DNA of 64,000 nt. It comes from JAPPHA01 sp965221575. Lineage in GTDB: Bacteria; Pseudomonadota; Alphaproteobacteria; Rhodobacterales; Rhodobacteraceae. The position numbers and the translations under genes were made by a program. Positions 37,778 to 46,076 of this stretch are shown in pieces (the first letter of the stretch is position 1; every line of letters begins with the position of its first letter). The stretch lies in contig CBDCSM010000011.1 in NCBI GenBank assembly GCA_965221575.1, positions 372,001-436,000 of the forward strand. Reading direction: 5' to 3'. Under the pieces are notes generated by a model. That model did not search any database, was not told where the DNA came from, and was given only the letters and a program-made list of their open reading frames with translations.

Positions 37778-38065
37778 TTATGCAGCCGCGAATTTCTCGA
37801 CGGCAATCTGGCCAGCGCGTTCGCGGGCCTGCCACAAGTCCCAGGCCATCTGCATCCCCAACCAGGTTTCGGGCGTCGAACCTAAGGCCTTCGACAGCCG
37901 TATCGCCATTTCCACCGAGATTCCCGTGCGCTCGTTCACCAATTCGGAAAGCGCCTGCCGCGTGACGCCCGGCCCTTCAGCGGCCCGCGTCACGGTCAGG
38001 CCGAGTGGTTCCAAGCACTGCCGCTTCACGATTCCACCCGGATGCGGCGGGTTGTGCATCGCCAT
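37778..38065 (-). CDS. higA: HigA-family antitoxin
   Basis: A 95-residue HigA/VapI-type antitoxin. MHNPPHPGGIVKRQCLEPLGLTVT followed by GVTRQALSELVNERTGISVEMAIRLSKALG forms the helix-turn-helix XRE domain, and TPETWLGMQMAWDLWQ is the family tail. The toxin gene just upstream is only a 3' fragment, so this antitoxin is now orphaned. Confidence 0.87.
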   Translation of the reverse strand: MAMHNPPHPGGIVKRQCLEPLGLTVTRAAEGPGVTRQALSELVNERTGISVEMAIRLSKALGSTPETWLGMQMAWDLWQARERAGQIAVEKFAAA

Positions 38066-38077
38066 GTCTCCTTCTCC

Positions 38078-38222
38078 TCAGTGATAGTCTACGTAGTCCA
38101 CATCGACTGCCGCTCCGTCCTCGAACCGGAAAGTGACGCGCCAGTTGCCCGATACCGAAACCGCCCAATGCCTTTTCAGGCGGCCCTTCAACTCATGCAG
38201 GCGAAACCCCGTCAGGCTGGAT
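38078..38222 (-). pseudogene. higB: HigB-family toxin, C-terminal fragment
   Basis: The minus-strand frame ending at TGA 38078 reads GFRLHELKGRLKRHW, VSVSGNWRVTFRFEDG and DVDYVDYH, the C-terminal half of RelE/HigB-fold toxins. About 45 N-terminal residues are missing because unrelated sequence begins near 38222. It lies 12 bases upstream of higA, the native order for this family. Confidence 0.75.
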
Positions 38223-38399
38223 GCAAAAAAACGCGATGCTGTCGGTGACTTCGTACAGATCTATCACGAAGGCATCTCGCAACCGGTTCAATGCAAAGCG
38301 GAAATGCGGATCGACAGAGAACCAATTCTTCTTTGACGGAAGGCTCGTAAGTCTATCCCACAGACAATCCCCGATATCCCTGGAGGCAGCGAAACTCAT
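38193..38399 (-). pseudogene. Truncated hypothetical protein joined to higB remnant
   Basis: A frame starting four bases inside the HIT gene stop (coupled ATGA overlap) encodes about 59 native-looking residues, including KKNWFSVDPHFRFALNRLRDAFVIDL. It then runs out of frame into the higB fragment. It was probably the next gene of the aminotransferase-HIT operon, of unknown family. Confidence 0.4.
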
Positions 38400-38842
38400 G
38401 CTCCCTCCCCCTGCGTTTTCACAAGTGCTTCGGCGATCTTGCCGCTCAAACTGGCATCATCCAGCGTTTGAACGATGTCGGGCGCCTTGGGCCAGCTAAC
38501 ATCAGGCCAAGCAGAGCCGGCAAAGGACGGCTGCGCGCTGTATCTCGGAAAGACGTGGAAGTGGACCAGCGGATCGCGCATCATCAGCATCAAGTAGTTT
38601 ATCTTGTCGTAGTTGAACTCAGCCTTCAGACGGCGCTCCATTATTTCGCAGATCACTTTCAGATCCTGGAACTCAGCCCGTGTGCATTCAGCCAAGGCAC
38701 ACACCTCCCGTTTGACGGAGATTATCGAGGATCCAAGCGTCACCTGGTCGGGACGGATCGACCAAATCCAATGCTCGGTCTCAGCGACCGTAAGCCGATC
38801 CAATTCAAACTTGTTGCGAAAGGTTGTGATGATATCTGACAT
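38396..38842 (-). CDS. HIT-family nucleotide hydrolase/transferase-like protein
   Basis: A 148-residue protein with the histidine-triad motif HFHVFPRY near residue 94 and the expected N-terminal region (VAETEHWIWSIRPDQVTLGS). HIT proteins hydrolyse or transfer nucleotide phosphates. The third triad histidine is replaced in this variant motif (H-F-H-V-F-P-R), a form seen in other HIT-like branches. Its start codon directly follows the stop of the decayed aminotransferase, so the two were an operon. Confidence 0.72.
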   Translation of the reverse strand: MSDIITTFRNKFELDRLTVAETEHWIWSIRPDQVTLGSSIISVKREVCALAECTRAEFQDLKVICEIMERRLKAEFNYDKINYLMLMMRDPLVHFHVFPRYSAQPSFAGSAWPDVSWPKAPDIVQTLDDASLSGKIAEALVKTQGEGA

Positions 38843-39605
38843 CTAGCACGCCCCACATTCGGTGTGAGTTTCGAGTTCGTCCAATTCGGCAAGTAATGGC
38901 TCAACCGCAGCTTCGCTTTCGTTATCCAAACCCGGTGAGAAGCGGATAAAATGCTCTCTTTCGCCGAACGACATAAACCGCAGGAACACAGAATAATTGG
39001 CTAGCCGTTTTGCGAGTTCGTCTGCGTCAATGTCCGTCGGCAACCTGATGAAGAGAAAATTGGCGGTTGAAGGAAAACCACCAACGTAGCACGATGATGT
39101 TCTGGTGGGTCTGCAGCAGATCGACGTGCGTGACACGGCTGAACTCGAAATAGGCCTCATCAATCACGAAGACCGAGCTCGGGAAACAGGAGACAATCCG
39201 GCAAACGGTAGCCTCATCAAACATGTTTCCGGCAGGTTTATCGGAAAGCCAAAGAACACGATCTCGGGGACGGGCCGTTTGAGTCGTTCGAAAATGTCCA
39301 GCGGGAGATCAAACTCATTGGTCAACTCAATGTGCCGGGTTTGCATTTCGAATACGCGCGCCAAGTGCGCATAGATGGGATAGCCCGCATCGACAAGCAT
39401 CAAACGGCTTTCCGAAGAACGCAAGCATGATGTTTTTTATCAACGCGTCGCCGCCATTCCCAAGAACGATCATGTCGTCCGGAACGCCATGTGCTGTCGA
39501 GATGGCGTCCTTAGGGTTCGTCACGACATAACCACAACGTTTTGTGGGGATGGACGCAATGTGAAGCTCCAATCGCAACGTAAGTCGGCGCGTTTCACGA
39601 ATCTC
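38843..39605 (-). pseudogene. HisC-like PLP aminotransferase, frameshifted and internally deleted
   Basis: Several minus-strand frames rebuild a class I/II aminotransferase of the HisC/CobD type: GVPDDMIVLGNGGDALIKNI, MLVDAGYPIYAHLARVFEMQ, VPEIVFFGFP, VFVIDEAYFEFS, THQNIIVL, then FLFIRLPTDIDADELAKRL at the C-terminus. Frame changes occur near 39430, 39230 and 39165. The segment around the PLP-binding lysine appears deleted near 39080. The stop at 38843 touches the HIT gene start. Confidence 0.68.
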
Positions 39606-39807
39606 TACGACTCTATGACAGCCGCATGACCGCCAGGTTTTTCGTGCATCCCGGTAGCCGGTACGGTTCGTCGCGAGGGTCGGAGATGTCTCTTCGTGCT
39701 CACGGTTCCTGGGACATATCGCATCCTGATTTCCGCCCTTTGGCGTTAACGGTGACTGATGCCGTACCCTTGTTCGATCCGACTGACAAAAAATACGAAA
39801 ACGCCCA

Positions 39808-40050
39808 CTATCTACCGGGCGTAAACCCCGTGACGGAATCGTTGACATACGGATAGAATGGGCCGTCTGACCAGGGTGCGTAGCACGTGCCGGCGCCGAT
39901 GGCGAAAATTTCGCCACCCGATCGGCCTGTGCGTCCCGTCAACTCGAACCAGGGCCGCGACAGGTGCCGGCGGAACGGTACCGACGCCTTCATCAGCAAT
40001 GATGTGCTGTCGTGCAGGCCATCTGGCCCGGCCAGAAGATCCCCGTCCAT
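39808..40050 (-). pseudogene. Possible lectin-like or lipoprotein fragment
   Basis: The minus-strand frame has protein-like composition, with RPWFELTGRTGRSGGEIFAI and YPYVNDSVTGF. This vaguely resembles beta-sandwich domains of the PA-IL lectin type (a VND motif near the end). No start region is convincing and the family call is tentative. Confidence 0.25.
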
Positions 40051-40496
40051 GCACCTCGATCAGGTGCCCTGATTTGAGGCTTCGTGGATGTCGACAGCGA
40101 TGGCTCGACAGCGAACTGGACAAAGCAGTTAGCGGCTGGTAGCGGCTGGAATAATGCGCGGCATTCTGTGTGGTTTGGTTTGGTTTGCCGCGTTTTTTCC
40201 CTATCGCAGCGACCCTGTTGTTTCAGTGTCCTGTTGTCGCCGATTTGTGAAGAAGTATAGAATCCGACGGAATCTGCAAAGAAGGTTCGACCTTTGGTGG
40301 GATAGCCGCGGCACTGGCCGCGACGCACTACGAACGGTCATCCAGAATGTCGCTCGAAGCGACGGGATTTGACGGAACTGGCCGGCGTGGAAGGCGGGGC
40401 GAGGCAAGGAAGAATGGTGGCAGACCGAGGACAGATCGGGAACGACAGGTGCGGCGGAAAGGGCGGGACGAGCGCCTGGATGAAAGAAGATACGAT
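40051..40496. other. Region without a recognisable gene
   Basis: About 450 bases with no supported gene. Several frames are short and Arg/Gly-rich without motifs. A plus-strand frame continuous with the downstream phosphatase extends into this stretch, but looks non-native. Confidence 0.35.
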
Positions 40497-41180
40497 ATGC
40501 GCAGAAAGCCGGGAAATACACGTCATGGCCTTGCAACCGATGCGCGGGCGGATGGTACGGGAGAAAGTTCCGGCGGCCTGCCTTGCGTAACAATAAACAG
40601 GACTCATCGCCTGTTCCTTGTTCGACATGGCGAGACCGAATTCAACCGCACCCTGAGGTACCAAGGGCAAAGCAACTCGCCATTGACGCCCAGGGGTGTT
40701 GCCCAGGCCCGGCGCAATGGAAAGATGCTTGCTGCGCTAATTGACCGCAGCGAACCGTGGCGCGTAGTTGCCAGCCCCTTGGGGCGCACGATGGAAACCG
40801 CACGGTTGATCTGCCACGAACTGGGGCTCGATGCCGGGCGAATCGAACCCGAGGAACGAATCCAGGAAATCGGATTCGGCGTGTGGGAAGGACTGGACAG
40901 GGCGGCAATCGACGCTCTTGATCGCGACGCATGGTCGAGATACCGGGGTGATCCTTGGAACTATGTCATGCCTGGTGGCGAGAGTGCGGCGGCCGTGGCA
41001 CGACGGATCGCGGCATGGCTGGAGGAACTCAAGGGCAACGTGATTGCTGTCAGTCATGGCACGGCCGGGTGCATACTTCGCGGTCTTTACCTGGGACTGG
41101 CGCCGGAGGAGGTCATGGCGCAGGACATGCCCCAGGACGTTGTCTTTGAGCTCGTCAAGGGACAGATTCTTCGACACTGA
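40497..41180 (+). CDS. Histidine phosphatase family protein (phosphoglycerate mutase-like)
   Basis: A member of the histidine phosphatase superfamily. The catalytic RHG motif is in LFLVRHGETEFN, followed by LTPRGVAQAR, the second arginine in ASPLGRTMETA, and the second histidine in VIAVSHGTAGC. The core domain is complete. The start is uncertain: the ATG at 40497 gives 227 residues, of which the first 35 look non-native, and the homologous part begins near 40590 without an obvious ATG. It may be a GpmB- or CobC-like phosphatase; the substrate is unknown. Confidence 0.78.
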   Translation: MRRKPGNTRHGLATDARADGTGESSGGLPCVTINRTHRLFLVRHGETEFNRTLRYQGQSNSPLTPRGVAQARRNGKMLAALIDRSEPWRVVASPLGRTMETARLICHELGLDAGRIEPEERIQEIGFGVWEGLDRAAIDALDRDAWSRYRGDPWNYVMPGGESAAAVARRIAAWLEELKGNVIAVSHGTAGCILRGLYLGLAPEEVMAQDMPQDVVFELVKGQILRH

Positions 41181-41504
41181 CCCGCTACGCGGCGCGCTTG
41201 CGTTATGCCGTTGACGCCGTAATCGTCAGGCGTTTTCTCTCGGGCTTGTCTGCGGTCGTTCCTCCGTTCATGTCGCGACCATGGGGTCGATCCGGGGCAT
41301 CAGTCGGATTCGTGTCGGTTTGGGGTGGGGCTTGAGAATCCACCCGATCCCTGGGTTCCCGGTTCGCCTATTCGTCGTCTTGGTCGAGCCCATGGCACAT
41401 GTCCGCGAACGACTGCTCGTTCTCGATAGGTGAAATGGACGCATCGCCGTCGGTATCGAGCGCCTGAAGGGGTCGTTTGCGGAAAGGGGGTGAAATCCTA
41501 CGCC
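41181..41504. other. Region without a recognisable gene
   Basis: Between the phosphatase stop and the recombinase remnant, 324 bases hold no supported gene. An open minus-strand frame from the recombinase tail runs through part of it, but is not family-like. Confidence 0.35.
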
Positions 41505-41864
41505 AACCACCGATGACCTGTTTTCCATGCTTTCTCAGTTCACTGTCAGGTCCGACATATCTGCACAGCATCACGGGTTTGATACGGAGCTCCCTGCAAA
41601 GTTCCGCAACCGACCAATCGCGGTTTGACATGGCTGCCTGAGCCAGACAAACTTGGCCTTTGTCAGGGCGAATTTCCGGCCACCCTTACGGCTTCTGGCA
41701 CGGGTGGCGGACAATCCGGCGATCGTTCGCTCGCTGATCAATTCCCTCTCGAATTCCGCAAGCGCGGCAAAAATGCCGAACACAAGCCGTCCCGAGGCAG
41801 TGGTTGTGTCGATTTGTGCGCCTTGTCAGGTCAGAACCTTCAGGCCGACACCTCTCTCGGACAG
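41505..41864 (-). pseudogene. Serine recombinase (resolvase/invertase), C-terminal part
   Basis: Minus-strand reading gives ERGVGLKVLT, an in-frame TGA at 41826-41828, then QGAQIDTTTASGRLVFGIFA and ALAEFERELISERTIAGLSA. After a one-base frame change near 41635 it continues with NRDWSVAELCRELRIKP, the C-terminal helix-turn-helix. The catalytic serine domain is missing. Upstream it is joined in the same reading frame to a tyrosine recombinase fragment. Confidence 0.75.
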
Positions 41865-42249
41865 CGTTTCCACCGGGATGGACTGCAGGAAGCGGCGACA
41901 TTCGGCGGTGGAAAGGATCGGCGTCGTCCCGCGTCGAACAGTTTGCTTCGGACCACGGACGGCGACAGCCGGCGATGACGAAACCACCTGGCGGACTGTC
42001 AGCCAGTCGAAAAGACGCCGGACCCCGGCCAGCCCCTGCTTGACCGTCGGGCGGGATGCCTCGCGCATTCGTTCCTCCAGCCATACCGCGATGTGAACCG
42101 GCTCGATGTCGACGACGTCGTTGATTCCGTATTCCTCGAGCCAGTCGAAAAGACGATGCGCCGCGCGTGCGTAAGCCTGGTGGGTATTCCGGTTCCGGAT
42201 CTGCGCGGCGAAGAAATCCACCCAGGCCCGGCGGCCGACATCGCCGGCG
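41865..42249 (-). pseudogene. Tyrosine recombinase, N-terminal fragment (duplicate of the 52 kb integrase)
   Basis: This 383-base segment (41866-42249) aligns to 52477-52860 with few differences and encodes the same core-binding domain (DFFAAQIRNRNT to FLQSIPVET). All catalytic residues lie beyond the break and are missing. At 41865 the frame continues into a serine recombinase, and at 42246 the segment meets a sugar-transporter ATPase on the other strand. Confidence 0.82.
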
Positions 42250-42878
42250 CCGGCCGGTCGGAGTTCATGCAGGCGCTCTTCGGCGTCACGCGCCCGACAG
42301 GCGGCACCGTCCAGATCGACGGAGAGGTTCGGAACATTCGCTCGCCCGCCGACGCGGTTGCGAACGGCATCGTCTACGTTCCCGAGGATCGCGGACGGCA
42401 GGGAACGATCGCGGAGATGCCGATATTCCAGAACGTGACCATGCCGTCCTTAGCGCGCACCTCCAGGTACGGGTTCCTGCGAATCGCGAAGGAATTCGGT
42501 CTTGCGCGCGAATTCACCAGCCGGCTCGACCTTCGCGCCGCCTCGCTGGATTCGCGCGTTGCCGACCTGTCGGGCGGAAACCAGCAGAAAGTGGTCATCG
42601 CCAAGTGGCTGGCAACCCGGCCAAGGATCATCATCCTCGACGAGCCGACCAAGGGAATCGACATCGGTTCCAAGGCCGCGGTCCATGCCTTCATGGCCGA
42701 ACTCGCCGCCCAGGGCCTCGCCGTGATCATGATCAGTTCGGAGATACCGGAGATACTCGGCATGTCGGACCGCGTCATCGTCATGCGGGAAGGCAGGGTG
42801 GTGGCCGAACTCGCGGGCGACCGCATGACTCTGGAGACGCTCGTCCGCCATGCCGCCGGGATCGGCAACGCGCGATGA
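42243..42878 (+). pseudogene. Sugar ABC transporter ATPase, second domain only (RbsA/RhaT-like)
   Basis: The frame carries the C-terminal ATPase domain of a double-domain ribose/rhamnose-type ATPase. It has the variant Walker A GAGRSE directly at the break, VYVPEDRGRQG, the signature LSGGNQQKVVIAKWL, and Walker B IIILDEPTKGIDIGSK. A full protein has about 500 residues; here the first domain and linker are replaced by integrase DNA. It overlaps the permease gene by four bases. Confidence 0.85.
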
Positions 42879-43858
42879 TTCGCCGTTTCGAGGCATCACG
42901 AGAGATTGTCCTGCTCGGGGCGACGGTGCTCCTCACGGCGCTGATCGCCTTTCGCTTTCCGGGCTTCGTGCATCCGGCGAACCTCGTGGCCGTGTTCAAT
43001 GACACCGCGCCACTGATCATTCTCGCCCTCGGGCAGACGATCGTCATCCTGACCCGCTGCATCGACCTGTCCATGGCCGCGAACCTCGCCCTGACCGGCA
43101 TGATCGTCGCGATGCTCAAACTCTCGGCTCCGGGGTTTCCGACCGCGGGGATCATTCTCGTTGCGATATGCATCGGCAGCCTCCTCGGCGCGTTCAACGG
43201 CATTCTCGTGTGGAAGCTGGACATTCCTCCTATCGTCGTCACGCTCGGGACCCTGACGATCTTCCGGGGAACAATATTCGTCATCTCCGACGGAAAATGG
43301 GTCAATGCGCACGAGATGAGCGCCGCGTTCAAGGTGCTGCCGAGGACCGAGATCCTTTACGTACCGGTGCTGAGCTGGATCGCCGTCGCCGCTGTCGCCG
43401 CGTGCTGGATCATGCTGGTGCGCACGACCTTCGGGCGCTCGTTCTATGCCGTCGGAGGGAATCCGAACGCGGCGACCTATGTCGGAATCAATGTCGGTCG
43501 CACACGCTTTTTCGCCTTCGTTCTTTCAGGCGCGCTCGCCGGTCTCACCGGTTACCTCTGGGTATCCCGCTACGCGGTGGCCTACGTGGACATCGCCGGC
43601 GGTTTCGAGCTGGACGTGGTCGCTGCCTGCGTCATCGGCGGCGTCTCGATCGCCGGCGGCATCGGCACCGCGGCCGGTGCGCTGCTTGGCGCGCTGTTCC
43701 TCGGCGTCGTCAAGAACGCGCTCCCGGTCATCAATATCTCCCCGTTCTGGCAACTTGCAATTTCCGGCAGCGCGATCATCATCGCCGTGGCGTTCAACGC
43801 GCGCGGGCGAAGGGACCGCGGAAGGATCATCCTGAAGCACACGGAAAACCGGCAATGA
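42875..43858 (+). CDS. Sugar ABC transporter permease (RbsC/RhaP-like)
   Basis: A 327-residue inner-membrane permease of the branched ribose/rhamnose/simple-sugar family (BPD_transp_2). It has 8-10 hydrophobic segments, the family motif GLGQTIVILT-like (LALGQTIVILTRCIDLSM), and the EAA-like loop YAVGGNPNAATYVGINV. It is complete, but its ATPase is truncated and the following permease is cut off, so the transporter is unlikely to work. The order ATPase-permease-permease resembles rhizobial rhamnose (rhaTPQ) loci. Confidence 0.87.
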   Translation: MIRRFEASREIVLLGATVLLTALIAFRFPGFVHPANLVAVFNDTAPLIILALGQTIVILTRCIDLSMAANLALTGMIVAMLKLSAPGFPTAGIILVAICIGSLLGAFNGILVWKLDIPPIVVTLGTLTIFRGTIFVISDGKWVNAHEMSAAFKVLPRTEILYVPVLSWIAVAAVAACWIMLVRTTFGRSFYAVGGNPNAATYVGINVGRTRFFAFVLSGALAGLTGYLWVSRYAVAYVDIAGGFELDVVAACVIGGVSIAGGIGTAAGALLGALFLGVVKNALPVINISPFWQLAISGSAIIIAVAFNARGRRDRGRIILKHTENRQ

Positions 43859-43910
43859 AGGAGTCGGAACGGCAGGTACCGGACCGCCTGCACGGGCTGG
43901 GAGCGAGGAT
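43855..43910 (+). pseudogene. Second sugar permease, N-terminal stub (RhaQ-like position)
   Basis: The ATG at 43855 overlaps the first permease stop (ATGA) and starts MKESERQVPDRLHGLGARM. After about 18 codons the sequence becomes the antisense of an amidase fragment. The assignment rests on position, not on domain evidence. Confidence 0.4.
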
Positions 43911-44288
43911 GCGGACTGATCCTGCCGCATCGGTGCCGAGCGCGAATTCCGCGGATCCGACTGCCACGGAAACACCTGCGCCCGCGCTGGACCCGCCCGG
44001 ATAGTGCGAAGTGTTCCAGGGGTTGCGGGTGACCGGTTCGTCAAGCCCGCAGGTCAGTTCGTGAGACACCTGCGTTCCGACGAGGACAGCCCCGGCGTCC
44101 CGAAGACGGGCGACAACCGTCGCGTCCGAGGTTGCCACGTTGTCGGCAAGTGCCTGACAGCCGCCGGACGTCACGACCCCTGCAACTTCGAATACCTCCT
44201 TTACGGCAAAGGGGCAGCCGTGGATGGGTGACCGGGGTTCCCGCGCGTCCGCTCGCCCCGCTTCATCGCGCGCCTCATCTTCGCGCAC
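43911..44288 (-). pseudogene. Amidase-signature enzyme, internal fragment
   Basis: The minus-strand frame gives IHGCPFAVKEVFEVAGVVTS, ATVVARLRDAGAVLVGTQVS, NPWNTSHYPGGSSAGAGVSV and LGTDAAGSVRI. The GGSSAG and DAAGSVR serines and the upstream Lys of the amidase-signature triad (KE in AVKEVFE) are present. The gene is cut at 43911 on the 3' side and has no clear start near 44288. Confidence 0.8.
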
Positions 44289-44358
44289 GTGGACATAGGC
44301 CCCATCGGATAGTTTGTACGTAGAACCAAGTTAAGGAGGAACGGATCAGGAACGGTTT

Positions 44359-44928
44359 CTACGGGCTGGTTTGGCGGATCACCCTGTATGCGGTTGATCT
44401 ACCTATCCCGACGTATTCCGCGGCCTTGGTCACGGACGTTCCGTTGTCCACGAGTTCCTTCAGCGCCGAGACCGTATCGGCATGAAGCGATGGCCGACCG
44501 GGCGAGCGACCGCGTTTCCTGGCGGCGACCAGGCCATCCTTCGTGCGCTCGGATATCAGCCGTCTCTCGAAGTGCGCGATTGCGCCGAACACATGGAACA
44601 CCAGTTCGCCGGCCGCCGAAGTGGTGTCGATGTCTTCTTCAAGGCTGATCAGATTGATCTCTTGCTCTTTCAGCGTGTCGACGGTCTCGAGGAGTTCCCC
44701 GAGCGAGCGTCCGAGGCGATCAAGACGGATGATGGCGAGTGTGTCGCCGGGCCGGGCATAGTCGAACAGCGCGGCGAGGCCTGGCCGGTCGAAGGTCCTT
44801 CCGGAGACAACATCCTCGAACACGCGGACGGCGCCTTCCTGACTGAGACGTTCGACCTGTCCAGAGAGATCCTGGTCCGCCGTTGAAACCCTGGCGTAGC
44901 CGAGAATGTCGCCTGTTCTTCGCGTCAT
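44359..44928 (-). CDS. tnpR: Serine recombinase / Tn3-type resolvase
   Basis: A complete 189-residue resolvase/invertase. The nucleophile is Ser15 in YARVSTADQD. The catalytic arginines lie in LDRLGRS, and the E-helix FGAIAHFERRLISERTK leads to a C-terminal helix-turn-helix (VTKAAEYVGIGRSTAYRVIR). It diverges from a truncated Tn3-family transposase at 45073, the standard Tn3 arrangement, so it probably resolved cointegrates at a res site in the spacer. Confidence 0.92.
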   Translation of the reverse strand: MTRRTGDILGYARVSTADQDLSGQVERLSQEGAVRVFEDVVSGRTFDRPGLAALFDYARPGDTLAIIRLDRLGRSLGELLETVDTLKEQEINLISLEEDIDTTSAAGELVFHVFGAIAHFERRLISERTKDGLVAARKRGRSPGRPSLHADTVSALKELVDNGTSVTKAAEYVGIGRSTAYRVIRQTSP

Positions 44929-45072
44929 TTCCCGTCTCTTTATCGGTCGGTTTAGAGCCGTTTTCCGGATGACCGTCCGTGATGCCGAAACTGCGGTCCA
45001 TCCTGTCTTTTTATTGGTCTCTATAATACATGCCGTCCCTAAAAGTTCAACATCGTTTTGGGGACTGCGATC
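44929..45072. promoter_or_regulatory. Probable res site and divergent promoter region of a Tn3-like element
   Basis: The 144-base spacer between tnpR and the tnpA fragment is AT-richer than its surroundings and includes TATAAT at 45022-45027. In Tn3 elements this spacer holds the three resolvase-binding subsites and both promoters. I infer the function from position and cannot assign the subsites. Confidence 0.45.
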
Positions 45073-45219
45073 ATGCCACGACGCAGTATTCTGACGGCGC
45101 GCCAGCGCGTCGCCCTTTTTGACATGCCGACTGACGAGGCGTCCCTGCCAGACAACACTCCACCCGACAACTTCTCAATCTGGATGAAATCGGACAGGAT
45201 TAAGAAACCCAGGGCATAG
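45073..45219 (+). pseudogene. tnpA: Tn3-family transposase N-terminus fused to a resolvase C-terminal tail
   Basis: The 48-residue frame starts MPRRSILTARQRVALFDMPT, the conserved start of Tn3-family TnpA, for about 26 residues. It then switches to NFSIWMKSDRIKKPRA, which matches the last residues of the resolvase at 46077-46699 (NLSNWMKKNGIKKPKA). A deletion has joined the two genes. Full TnpA is near 1000 residues. Confidence 0.72.
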
Positions 45220-45236
45220 GAATCCTATGGAGGAAT
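45165..45236 (+). repeat. Imperfect direct repeat of the resolvase tail and downstream DNA (copy 1)
   Basis: This segment resembles 46642-46721, including the coding tail and the following noncoding part (AATCCTATGG, GGAATC, ACCTATGT). Because the similarity continues past the stop codons, it reflects related element ends rather than protein similarity alone. The second copy is at the end of the 46.1 kb resolvase. Confidence 0.65.
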
Positions 45237-45325
45237 CAGGACCTATGTGCGTTTGAAGCCCATTTCGAGCCTGGGTGAAAAGGATTCCGGTTTGCATTCA
45301 TTGCCATTTAATGTAGTAACAAAAA

Positions 45326-45598
45326 ATGAAAGTTGAGTATGATCCGTCGAAACGTGATGCGACGATCAAAGGTCGTGGTCTCGATATGGCGAGGGCCCAT
45401 GAGGTGTTTTCTGGCACGCATATCACGTTTCCGGATATTCGTTTCAACTATGGGGAGGAGCGATTCCTGACTTTCGGTTTCATGGATGCGCGAATGGTGG
45501 TCCTGGCATGGACACGGCGCGAAAATGTAAAGCGAATCATCAGCATGAGGAAAGCCAATGGGCGCGAAGAAAGACGATACGGACCGAGACTGGGTTGA
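45326..45598 (+). CDS. brnT: BrnT-family toxin
   Basis: A 90-residue ribonuclease toxin of the BrnT type. It starts MKVEYDPSKRDATIKGRGLD and contains the family core EVFSGTHITFPDIR, YGEERFLTFGFMDARMVVLA and RIISMRKANGREERRY. BrnT is a RelE-fold mRNA interferase neutralised by BrnA. The antitoxin gene overlaps its end by 41 bases. Confidence 0.92.
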   Translation: MKVEYDPSKRDATIKGRGLDMARAHEVFSGTHITFPDIRFNYGEERFLTFGFMDARMVVLAWTRRENVKRIISMRKANGREERRYGPRLG

Positions 45599-45809
45599 TC
45601 CGGACGAAATACCCGATCTCTCCACCGACAAATGGGCCAGAGTGATTGATGCGGCACCGGTACGAAGGGGCCGGCCGAAAGCGTCTGTAACAAAGGTATC
45701 CACGACGATCCGGTTGGATAGAGACGTGGTGGACGCTTTCAAGGCGTCCGGAGCCGGGTGGCAAAGCCGTATGAACGCCGCGCTGCGAAAGGCGTCAGGA
45801 CTTGGGTAG
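45558..45809 (+). CDS. brnA: BrnA-family antitoxin
   Basis: An 83-residue antitoxin. The N-terminal half (DWVDPDEIPDLSTDKW) binds the toxin. The C-terminal half is a ribbon-helix-helix DNA-binding region (STTIRLDRDVVDAFKAS followed by GWQSRMNAALRKA). It overlaps brnT by 41 bases, and brnTA operons are autorepressed by BrnA. Confidence 0.92.
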   Translation: MGAKKDDTDRDWVDPDEIPDLSTDKWARVIDAAPVRRGRPKASVTKVSTTIRLDRDVVDAFKASGAGWQSRMNAALRKASGLG

Positions 45810-45862
45810 GGCCTTCATCCACCGGGCAACCACTGCCGGATCGCGCCAGTTAATTTTTTCTC

Positions 45863-45955
45863 TCAGTTTTCTGCACGTGCGGTCACTTCGGGCCAGAGGG
45901 CGTCGAACGGGAAAGTGATGGCGTCGAAGACGTCGGGGGCGGAGGTTGGCACAGA
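45863..45955 (-). pseudogene. Uma2-like endonuclease, C-terminal scrap
   Basis: The minus-strand frame ends with VFDAITFPFDALWPEV and a short tail, closely resembling the end of the Uma2-like gene at 49379-49663 (PFDAITFPPNANWPEV). Only about 30 residues remain. Confidence 0.4.
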
Positions 45956-46076
45956 TTCGTCTTGAGGAAACGACGTTTTCCCTGCGCATGAAGTACGATG
46001 AATATCGTTGAATAAACCACTCCGAAAGATATCTTTTATGTGGTAAAAAGGCGTTTTCTTCGAACGTGGGCAGACG

